A stretch of 64,000 nucleotides of DNA from positions 1 to 64,000 of the forward strand of contig OY762261.2 in assembly GCA_963665405.2 (NCBI GenBank). Direction: 5' to 3'. The DNA comes from G963665405 sp963665405. GTDB lineage: Bacteria; Chloroflexota; Dehalococcoidia; Lucifugimonadales; G963665405. This document shows positions 35,849 through 43,536 of this stretch, one piece after another (position 1 is the first letter of the stretch; each line of letters begins with the position of its first letter). The translations under genes and the position numbers were made by a program. The notes beneath the pieces were generated by a model that ran no database searches, had not been told where the DNA came from, and was given only the letters and a program-made list of their open reading frames with translations.

Positions 35849-36898
35849 TTGACTTTCGTCAATTTCCGCCCCCAGACGTTGAACCACCCCTTACCTCGAA
35901 GTGCTCGCAACCACGGCTGCGCCCCACCCCATTCCCTCCTGTTTCAGGTAGGAACCCGCCCCCCAATTGACATTCGTCAACCGACGCAAATCCCTGTACA
36001 CGGGTAAAACATCGAAACCGGCCTCAGATGCGGCTCAGGTCGGCCTCAGACGGGAACTCGACGGCCCCGGAAAACTGCTCGCTGCAATGTGGCTGCCTCG
36101 GCCCGCGCCACGACTCCCCCTGGGAGCTTTGGCTCCAAATCCGTGGAACCAGCCCTTACGCGAAGCCCTTTGCTCGTCCCGGATATCCCGGCCCCAAACT
36201 GCTTGCTCCGATGTATCAGACTTCCCGGCCCCCCTGGCAACAGCGACGCCCATGACCAGGATGCGGCTTGCTCACCAGCGCCTTCCTCTGTTCACGGGCA
36301 TGACACCGCCAATGCCCCAGCGCTCCCCATGCCACCAATGGAAGACATCCATGACCGCCTTGCCGCCTGCCAGCCCTCGCCTCGAAGCCGACGGCGCCGG
36401 GTCCCGACACAGCCACCAGCTCGATGCCGAGTGCCAGCACTCTGGGTCTCGCACCCCCACAGCCTGTAGGGGGGGTTCAGCCTGCCTCACGCGGCCTGAA
36501 CGGGCCTCCGAACTGCTTGCTCCGATGCGGCCGCGCTGCGACCGCCACCGGCCCCGATCACCCCGTTCTCCGTGTGACTTCCCTTTTGGGAACTGCTGCC
36601 ACTTTTCCGGAACCAACCCTTTCGCCAAAGTGCTCGCAGGATTGGCTCCACTTCCCTTCTTTCCCGCCTGTTTCACGTTCAAAACGACCCCCGACTTCCC
36701 TTTTGGGAACTGACGCAAATCCCTGTACACGGGTACGACACCACATCCGGCTCCCGGAGCGGCATTTGACGGCTTCAGACGGCCCCTGGACGACCTGCAC
36801 AGCCCCGGACGGCCCCCGGATGATCACTTGCCTTCACTAGCTGGAATGTGGCTGCAACTTGGCTGCGGCCAACCGCTGGCCGACTTCCCTTTCGGGAA
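35849..36898. repeat. Non-coding array of degenerate repeats with five covarying 14-bp hairpins
   Basis: Five sites fold as 5-bp stems with 4-base loops: TTGACTTTCGTCAA (35849-35862), TTGACATTCGTCAA (35967-35980), TTCCCTTTTGGGAA (36579-36592 and 36696-36709) and TTCCCTTTCGGGAA (36885-36898). The stem sequence changes on both sides together while the loop stays TTTC-like. The first two and the next two each enclose about 105 bases containing a related core (GAACCA-CCCTT-...AAGTGCTCGCA), and each pair is followed by the same GACGCAAATCCCTGTACACG string. AACTGCTTGCTCCGATG-like words recur at about 35800, 36072, 36197, 36510 and 36958. No gene is supported from 35714 to 37107. An origin, partition or recombination region is possible. 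Confidence 0.65.
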
Positions 36899-37077
36899 TT
36901 CTCGCCGGAACCGGCTCTTTTGCGAGGGACCTCGCTCCCCACGTAGTCCTGGCCTGAAATTGCTTGCTCCCATGCAGCTTCAATGTCGCAGGCCCAGGAC
37001 CGGCTTCCGGCCCGATTCTCGCCCGCGCTCCCTTGACGGCAGGGCTGCGGGTGGGAGATGATAAGAGTAAGACGCTG

Positions 37078-37086
37078 TGCTATAAT
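37078..37086 (+). promoter_or_regulatory. Extended -10 promoter of the RHH-recombinase operon
   Basis: TGCTATAAT, a perfect TATAAT with the TGn extension, lies 22 bases before the ATG at 37108. No clear -35 is seen at the right distance, as expected for an extended -10 promoter. GAGAGAAG upstream of the ATG serves as ribosome site. Confidence 0.6.
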
Positions 37087-37107
37087 AACAGGCGAGAGAA
37101 GCACGCC

Positions 37108-37338
37108 ATGCCCACCAAGCCCAGGAACACGGACACTATCACCTTCTCCCTACCGCCGGAGATGGCCCAGCAGCTGCGGCAGGTGGTCAAGGAGGAGGAC
37201 CGCACCGTGAGCGAGCTGCTCCGCGAGGCCATCCGCCTCTTCATGGAGGAGCGGGAGTGGCGCAGACGGGAGCGGCTGGAACGGCTGCGCTCCCGCCGGA
37301 CTACAGAGCAGGAAGACACAAGGAGGACAGACCAATGA
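37108..37338 (+). CDS. Ribbon-helix-helix DNA-binding protein
   Basis: 76 residues. The ribbon is TDTITFSLPPEMAQQL, followed by helices RQVVKEEDRTVSELLREAI and RLFMEEREWRRRERLERL, a typical CopG/MetJ-type fold with a long basic tail. The stop overlaps the recombinase start by four bases (ATGA), so the two are translated together. A role as repressor or accessory factor of the recombinase, binding near its promoter, is likely but inferred. Confidence 0.8.
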   Translation: MPTKPRNTDTITFSLPPEMAQQLRQVVKEEDRTVSELLREAIRLFMEEREWRRRERLERLRSRRTTEQEDTRRTDQ

Positions 37339-38972
37339 CAGAGCGATTTGATCTCACGCCAGCGGCCCTCTACGCCAGGGTGTCCAGCGACCGCCAGGAC
37401 GTGGACCTGTCCATCGCCGCCCAGCTTAGGGCGCTCAGGGACTACGCCGAGAAGCACGACTACCTGGTCGCCCGCGAGTACGTGGACGAGGCCGAGAGCG
37501 GCCGCATCGCCGACCGGCCCCAGTTCCAGAAGATGCTGAACGAGGCCGCCAAGCCCGAGGCTCCCTTCAAGGAGATTCTCGTCTGGAAATTCTCCCGATT
37601 CACCCGCAAGCGCGAGCACGCCGTCGCCTTCAAGTCCATGCTGAGACGCAGAGGAGTCCGAGTGATCTCCATCACCGAGCAGGCCGACGACACCCCCACG
37701 GGCAAGCTCCTTGAGGCCATCATCGAGAGCGTGGACGAATTTTACTCGGAAAATCTCGCCCAGGAGGTTGTTCGGGGGATGCGGGAGGCCGCGTCGAGAG
37801 GCTTCTGGATGACCACCTACGCACCCTACGGCTACAAGCGGGTCCACGTCCAGGACGGGGCCGCGAAGCGCCCCAAGCTGGAGCTGAACCCGCCCGCCGA
37901 CGCCGTGGTCCGCCGCGTCTTCGACATGGTGCTACAGGGCAAGAGCATCCTCGACGTGACCAAGACCCTCAACGCCGAGGGCATCCCCACCACCAACGGC
38001 AAGAAGTGGCTCAAGACCACCATCCACACCATGCTCTCCCACGAAGCCTACACCGGCACCGTGGTCTGGGGAGCCAACGCCAAGGACGGAGCGCCGCCCG
38101 TGCGCGTCGAGGACGCACACCCCGCCATCGTCTCCAAGCGGGACTTCCAGAAGGCCAGGAGGTTGCTCGGGTCCCGCGCCCCGAAGAAGGTGAACCCCCG
38201 CCGCGCCTCCAGCCCCTACCTCCTGAGCGGCATCGCCAAGTGCGAGACCTGCGGCAAGGCCATGACCGCAGCCGAGGCCAAGAGCGGCAAGTACACCTAC
38301 TACATCTGCCACTCCCTGCTCAAGCGGGGCAAGGGAACCTGCAAGACCCCCAGGCTCAACGCCAAGAATTTCGAGAAGCTCATCGTCAACGAGATCAGGG
38401 AGAACGTTCTCACCGAGTCCAACATCAGAGACCTGGTGAAGCTGCTGGACGAGGAGATGGACGGGGTGGCCCGCGACCAGCGAGAGCGGCTTCAGAACAT
38501 CGAGGAGGAGCTTGAGGACGTGAAGAAGCGGCTGGGCCGCATCTGGAACCACATCGAGACGACCGACACCGAGATGGCCGACGCCTCAGACCGCATCAGG
38601 GAGCACCGGGAGCGCAAGGAGAAGCTGGAGATCGCCGCAGAGGAGGCGAGGGCGCTGCTGAAAGAGAGGCGGCAGTTCCTCGACAGCGCCGACACCATCG
38701 CCACCTTCGCCGAGGAGATGAGCGAGTTCCTCAAGACCAGCGAGTTGACCGAGACCAAAGCCTTCGTCGGCTCCTTCGTCAAGGAGGTCGTGGTCAAGCC
38801 CGGCAGGGCCGCCATCGTCTACTCCATACCCACACCGGAGGATTCTCCCATAGGGGGAGCGGACGCCGCAGAGATCGCCCTGAACGGGCGAGTTATGAAT
38901 TCGGTACGTCATGGTGGGCCTAAGTGGACGGTAGACAGAACTGTCTTCGAGATGTGGTTGGGGGCTCTGTGA
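37335..38972 (+). CDS. Large serine recombinase (integrase/invertase)
   Basis: 545 residues. The N-terminal resolvase domain has the nucleophile in ALYARVSSDRQDVDLS (Ser17), with the catalytic Arg region in VWKFSRFTRKREHA. Next comes the recombinase domain (GFWMTTYAPYGYKRVHVQDG, ILDVTKTLNAEGIPTTNGKK), then the zinc-ribbon (AKCETCGKAM...YYICH...KGTC) and a long coiled coil (RERLQNIEEELEDVKKRLGR onward). This is the architecture of phage- and element-borne integrases that cut attP and attB. The C-terminus (GRVMNSVRHGGPKWTVD) is encoded by DNA that resembles the repeats at 25290 and 39033. The gene is intact and probably the mobility enzyme of the 25.3-39.0 kb segment. Confidence 0.93.
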   Translation: MTERFDLTPAALYARVSSDRQDVDLSIAAQLRALRDYAEKHDYLVAREYVDEAESGRIADRPQFQKMLNEAAKPEAPFKEILVWKFSRFTRKREHAVAFKSMLRRRGVRVISITEQADDTPTGKLLEAIIESVDEFYSENLAQEVVRGMREAASRGFWMTTYAPYGYKRVHVQDGAAKRPKLELNPPADAVVRRVFDMVLQGKSILDVTKTLNAEGIPTTNGKKWLKTTIHTMLSHEAYTGTVVWGANAKDGAPPVRVEDAHPAIVSKRDFQKARRLLGSRAPKKVNPRRASSPYLLSGIAKCETCGKAMTAAEAKSGKYTYYICHSLLKRGKGTCKTPRLNAKNFEKLIVNEIRENVLTESNIRDLVKLLDEEMDGVARDQRERLQNIEEELEDVKKRLGRIWNHIETTDTEMADASDRIREHRERKEKLEIAAEEARALLKERRQFLDSADTIATFAEEMSEFLKTSELTETKAFVGSFVKEVVVKPGRAAIVYSIPTPEDSPIGGADAAEIALNGRVMNSVRHGGPKWTVDRTVFEMWLGAL

Positions 38973-39049
38973 TCCTTGGCCCCGCGGTCCTTACGGGGAG
39001 TTCGAGCCTCTCCAGGTGGGCCTGCACGTACCGAATTGCGAACTTTTCG
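38907..39049. repeat. Candidate recombination sites at the end of the recombinase gene
   Basis: AATTCGGTACGT at 38907-38918, inside the recombinase 3' end, faces its complement at 39028-39039. The latter runs straight into GAATTGCGAACTTTTCG (39033-39049), the exact complement of the repeat at 25290-25306. All three sites read as (A/C)AATTC-GT in one orientation. The remaining DNA from 39050 to 39390 holds no gene I can support. Confidence 0.55.
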
Positions 39050-39390
39050 CTGGGAGGTCCAGATATAGGGAAAGGGCCAGCCGACCCCGGTTATCCCCCT
39101 ACGAGCCTCCGGCCCACCGGGTTGGAGGCTCGTCCACTCTGTCAAGGGCGGTCCCGTCTCTCCAACAGCGGACGGCGAAGACACCCCCTATTTTCGACGC
39201 TGTGCCCCTGCAAAGACAAGACCGGACGTGGCTGTTTCGCCAGAGCATTGGCCAAGCCCCTCCCGGTCAGCAGACGCCGCCCAGGTCTGTCGAGAGGGAC
39301 GGTTGCGGTCGGCGCAGGGGGCTGTCCTTCACGTCGGCCCTAGCGCTAACGCCCCCCGATTTTTGCTTTGGATAGGCCGGGGGCTGGGTA

Positions 39391-39597
39391 ATGACTCTAC
39401 ACAGACGCCGCATTCTTCTTTCCCTGGCCCTCACGAGGGCCGCCCTCATCGCCGCCCTGCTGGTCATACCCTGGGCGGTCACCGCCCAGAGCGAACCCAC
39501 CGTACCGAACAACGTCACCGCCCGGCCAGTTTACGGCGGCGTACTCCTTACCTGGGACGCCCCCACCGAGGACGCCGGGTCGGTCACCGGCTCTAGT
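39391..39597 (+). pseudogene. 5' stub of a secreted fibronectin-type protein
   Basis: A start with a clear signal peptide (RRRILLSLALTRAALIAALL, ...AVTAQSEP) followed by the beginning of a fibronectin type III module (NNVTARPVYGGVLLTWDAPT, EDAGSVTG). Similarity then stops and the DNA becomes a methyltransferase fragment on the opposite strand. The module beginning LLTWDAP...GSVTG is like the one at the end of the 25-28 kb surface protein. This is a broken gene whose remainder is not adjacent. Confidence 0.65.
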
Positions 39598-39716
39598 GGG
39601 TCGATGTAGATGCCCTTGACGCGGTGCGCGTAGCATGGCAACAGGGCCTTCGGCGCGTCAAGGTTGTCCCCGTGTATGATCAGATTATCATCCTCACCTG
39701 ATGACCGACCCCTCAA
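39597..39716 (-). pseudogene. Fragment of a type III-like DNA methyltransferase (mod)
   Basis: The minus strand reads SGEDDNLIIHGDNLDAPKAL and LPCYAHRVKGIYIDP, which matches the start of Mod-type adenine methylases (DNLI..GDNLDALKALLP and KCIYIDPPYNTG). It is cut exactly where the NPPY-like region should follow and joins the fibronectin stub. About 35 codons only. Confidence 0.7.
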
Positions 39717-40897
39717 ACCCCCGGACTCATTGCCCGCCGCCTTCGTATCATGATGAAGCCAGCGCCCCCCAAGACCGCGAGGCCCACGACTAGAGAGGCC
39801 GACATGACGACTATACTGTTCGCTCTCTGGCCGGTTCCAGCGACGGCCGTGTGTTCAGTAGGGAGATCGGAGGACAGAGCGCTACTGTTGTCAACTCCAG
39901 CCGATGGTCGCTGCCCAGGCTCGACGTTCCACCGAGATGGAGGAGTGAAAACCTCCTCGACGATTAACCCCACAGCGTCTACAGGTATCGACAACTGGCT
40001 CAACAGCTGAGGCAAAGCTGCGGCGGTCCCTGGCACATCCAGGGTTTGCAGATGGATGATTGTGCGCCACTCCGGTCTATTGTCGTGCGCTTCCTGAATG
40101 TCATTGAGAGGCCAAACGACCGCAGGTTCCCCGGCGTATCGGTTGATGTTGTATCCGAGCTGCGCCGAGGTTATCCCCAAGGTATTCCCAGAGCTGCGCG
40201 CGAACCTATCGAGTATTATCGACCAGCGCCATAGCTCCTCGTAGTCGTGATTTACTGGAATGATCTCTACGTTGTCTTCATTGAGCCCGCGTTTCTTCGA
40301 CTGAATCACCGCACTCTTTGCGGCTGCTATCTGTGAATCATCCCCGTTCGGTATCTTCACTTGAACGTATGCTTTGTCCGTCGATTGCCAACCTGCAATG
40401 CGGATGTCGGGATTCCTCTCCCACTTTAGACAGGAATCATAAGTGCCGTTGCCACCCATGATCTCGCCGCAGTTCCCCCTCAGCACCGGAAAGTTGGTGA
40501 CATCTACGTCCGAAATGTCGAAACCATCGCTCCCAGGATCCTGACCTGCCCCCCCCGCACCGCCGGCGCCCCCGGCCACAACTCTCGAAAAGCTTGCCAC
40601 CCTCCATAGGACCGCCTCGCTTCGGCACCCCCCGGTAAGAGCTGGATGTCTTGATAGACTGACGACTCTGGAAGCACGTAGCCTTTACCAGTTGATAGAA
40701 CTCCACTACCACAGCCGTAAGGGTCGAAGACGCATTCGTGTTCACCGGTTCGCCGGGCCTCTTCCTGAGCTGTCCTCCGTAGGTAGTCCAGAGAGTCACT
40801 TCCCAAACTATCGTCCTGTGTCAGGTAGATGAACAACCCTCTGGCTACGCCATAGATCGCATCAACCTCGATTATTCCTGCGTTGTGCGCCTCCTCA
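39713..40897 (-). pseudogene. C-terminal half of a membrane-anchored secreted protein, frameshifted at an 8-C tract
   Basis: From the IS1380 left end the minus strand reads EEAHNAGIIEVDAIYGVARG, LFIYLTQDDSLGSDSLDYLR and GGAEARRSYGGWQAFRELWP. The frame changes across the run of eight C at 40549-40556 (nine would restore it) and continues PGSDGFDISDVDVTNFPVLR, EELWRWSIILDRFARSSGNT and LLSQLSIPVDAVGLIVEEVF. It ends in a transmembrane helix (IVVMSASLVVGLAVLGGAGF) and RRRR, a C-terminal anchor. The likely N-terminal half with a signal peptide is on the other side of the IS at 42380-42691. Confidence 0.62.
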
Positions 40898-42380
40898 AGC
40901 CCGAATCCACCGAAGGACGGCCTTGGATGACAGCCCTTGAAGAACTGAATCTGGGATAATGGTTTTGGAACAGAAACCCGCGCGGAAACAAGGAGCACCC
41001 AATAGATGCTGCCACAGAACAAACCCGACCGTATCCGCATCCTCTTTGACGACCACCGCCTGGTGGCCAATGCCGGGCTGATCCTTCCCGCCACCCTCGC
41101 CCTGCGCCTTGGCCTGCCCCAACTCCTCCGGAAGCACCTCGACCTCGGCGGCGCGCCGGGCCGGGCGAACACCGGCGACAAGATGATGACCCTGGTGGCC
41201 TCCGCCCTAGCCGGCGGAGATTGCATCGACGACGCCGATGTGCTGCGCGCCGGCGGGACCGCCCGCGTGCTCGGTTTCACGGCTAAGGCTCCCTCCACCC
41301 TGGGCACGTTCCTGCGCAGCTTCAGGTGGGGCCATGTCCGCCAACTGGACCGGGTGAGCCGCGAGTTGCTGGCCCGGGTCTGGAAGGCCGGTGCCGGACC
41401 CGGCGACGCACCATTCACCATCGACCTTGATTCGACGATCTGCGAGACCTACGGACTGGCCAAGGAGGGCGCCCCCACCACGGCTACACCGGTGCGCGGG
41501 GCTATCACCCGCTGCTGGCCGTCGCCGCCGGCACCGGCGACGTGCTGATGGCCCGCCTGCGCGAGGGCCGGGCCAACACCGCCCGCGGCGCTGCCCACTT
41601 CCTGCGTGAAACGGTGGGGCGGGTGCGCTACTGCGGAGCCAGGGGCCAACTCACGGTGCGGGCCGACAGCGGCTTCTATACCCACGCCGTGGTCGCCGTC
41701 TGCCGCCGGATGGATGTCCGCTTCTCCATCGCCATCCGCCAGCGCGCCCGCCTGCACAATCTCATCGAGGCGATACCCCAAGATGCCTGGACGCCGATTC
41801 CTTACTGGATGGACGGCGCCGCCGATGTGGCCGAGACCACCTACACCCCGTTCCAGGCCGAGGCGGACGCCGCGCCGGTACGGCTCATCGTCCGGCGGGT
41901 GAAGCCGGCGCCCGGTTCTCAACTGGCTCTCTTCGCCACCTACAGCTATCACGGCTTCATCACCGACCGGGACGGGGAGACGCTGGAACTGGAGGCCGAT
42001 CATCGCCGTCACGCCGAGATCGAGAATGCGATACGCGACCTCGTACGGCGTGGGGCTGAACCATCTCCCCTCGGGTAGCTTCGCCAACGGCGCCTGGCTG
42101 GCGGTACAGGTGATGGCGCACAACCTGGCCCGCTGGACAGCCCGCATCGGCCTCCAGCAGATCGTGACCACCAAGACCCTCACGACGGGTCTTTGCCTTG
42201 GCCGGACGGATCACCCGCTCGGCACGCCGATGCAACAGTTCAGCCGCGCCCTGGCCCGACTGCGAGCTCCCAGCCTGACGGCGCCCGTCCCACTGACCCG
42301 CCAGCCAACCCAACGTCCCGCAAACTCGCGCCAGCCCAGTCCGCGAGCGCCTCTTGCCGTGTCCTATCCCGCCATCTCGC
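40898..42380 (+). mobile_element. IS1380-family element, decayed copy with missing right end
   Basis: The left end AGCCCGAATCCACCGAAGG and the upstream leader match the element at 49657, and the transposases are homologous throughout. The right part matches that copy only to about 42378 (CCATCTCGC), and the terminal inverted repeat is absent. Confidence 0.82.
41006..42289 (+). pseudogene. IS1380-family transposase with at least two frameshifts
   Basis: Starts MLPQNKPDRIRILFDDHRLV like the intact copy. A missing base near 41471 (after GLAKEGA) and two missing bases near 42029 (CGCGACCTCGTAC, where the other copy has ...CTCAAGTAC) break it into three frames. Catalytic-region strings are still visible: TIDLDSTICETYGLAKEG, RADSGFYTHAVVAVC and HAEIENAIRDL. 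Confidence 0.88.
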
Positions 42381-42691
42381 TCGCCACAGCCACTGTAGGC
42401 CGCCATCGGTGCCCCCCAAAACGCCTGCAGACCGCCCGCCAACCCCCCGTCTACCCGTTGAGCCCGGATCATCGCGCCTGCGCTCACGCCGTCCTCCTCC
42501 AAGACGTGACAGTGGAGCGGGTCGGCTGACAGCACGCGCCCAAAGCAGTCCTCAACTGGATCGGCTTCATCTGGATCGTCCGCGTACACAGGCGCTTGAA
42601 GTCCGAAAGCCAAAACGAACAACAGTGTTGCCAGGGTGGCGATCGATAGTCTTACCGACACCTGTGTTTTCCCTAAGATCTGATGTCTCAT
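42380..42691 (-). pseudogene. N-terminal half of a secreted protein cut by IS1380
   Basis: Begins at the ATG at 42691 with a signal peptide (SVRLSIATLATLLFVLAFGL, QAPVYADD), then DEADPVEDCFGRVLSADPLH and CHVLEEDGVSAG before entering IS-derived sequence. It is on the same strand as, and oriented toward, the fragment at 39713-40897, so I infer they were one gene. The junction is not clean and some sequence seems lost. Confidence 0.55.
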
Positions 42692-42844
42692 GTAAGCGGC
42701 AAAACCCCACGCACGATGCCGGTCGCCAGCTCCCTTCGGTCCGACAACGCCACCCGCCACTTCACGCTCCCCCATATGCTGTAGGGGAAGCCTTGGCCCT
42801 CACCACCTCTCCCCTGTCTGTCCGGGGCTTGCGGAACGCCATCG

Positions 42845-43354
42845 TCAGCGGGACTCAGGTGTGCAGGTTGGCAGCGGGGCGATGGTAGGGACCGGAATGA
42901 ACGCCTCGGCGGTGTTGTTGGACTCGTCACTCTCGTCGATGGAGGAGCCCGCATCCACGACGGCCACGTTCTCACTGCGAGCACTCGTGGAGAACACCAA
43001 TGTTACAGATGATCCGGCTTTCAGGCCGTCCACCGTTTCTGGGGCGGCGTTGTTCAGTTGATTCAGTTGAACGGTGAAGCCTCCCGCATCCCCATTCCCA
43101 ACATTCCTGACGTGGGCGGTTACTTCTCCGACGTGAGGCGACAAGCGCGCGCTGCTGGAGACGATGCAACCGTCTCCCCACTCGAGTAAGGGATTCCTCT
43201 TCAACCGAGCCTCAATCGCTATGACCAGGTCGGGCAACGGCGTGGCCTGGGGCGCGGGACCACATGCTGAGAGCGAAACTACGGCCAGCACGCCAAGAAG
43301 GAAGAACCCTGCGCATCGGCGACCGGCCCGCCGCAAGCCGAGCATCATACGCAC
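42845..43354 (-). CDS. Lipoprotein with a CARDB-like domain
   Basis: 169 residues, GAGAGGT ribosome site before the ATG. Signal peptide and lipobox LSAC (Cys31), then a short Pro-rich linker. The single beta-sandwich domain is of the CARDB type: GEVTAHVRNVGNGDAGGFTV, LKAGSSVTLVFSTSARSENV and DAGSSIDESDESNNTAEAF, the last being the DxxxxxxExxExNN signature of these adhesion-related domains. It ends in a short Pro/Thr tail. Exported and lipid-anchored; ligand unknown. Confidence 0.8.
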   Translation of the reverse strand: MRMMLGLRRAGRRCAGFFLLGVLAVVSLSACGPAPQATPLPDLVIAIEARLKRNPLLEWGDGCIVSSSARLSPHVGEVTAHVRNVGNGDAGGFTVQLNQLNNAAPETVDGLKAGSSVTLVFSTSARSENVAVVDAGSSIDESDESNNTAEAFIPVPTIAPLPTCTPESR

Positions 43355-43536
43355 CTCTCTTTAGTGTCAATTATCTCATGAATAGCTCAGGTCTTCTCGG
43401 TGGACCAAAGACAAGCGCGACTAAAGCTAGGATCTACCAAGGTCCATATCGCAGGTCCGGTGCAATAGCTTAGTCCCTGGCACGCAGTCATGGCGAGAGC
43501 ATGGGAGTTGTGCGACTCTCGCAGAGTCTTGTTCGG

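Noticed and set aside
35849..36898. CRISPR array at the hairpin repeats
   Set aside because: The repeats are only 14 bases, unevenly spaced (about 105-610 bases apart) and the intervening DNA is itself repeated, so it is not a repeat-spacer pattern; no cas genes are present.
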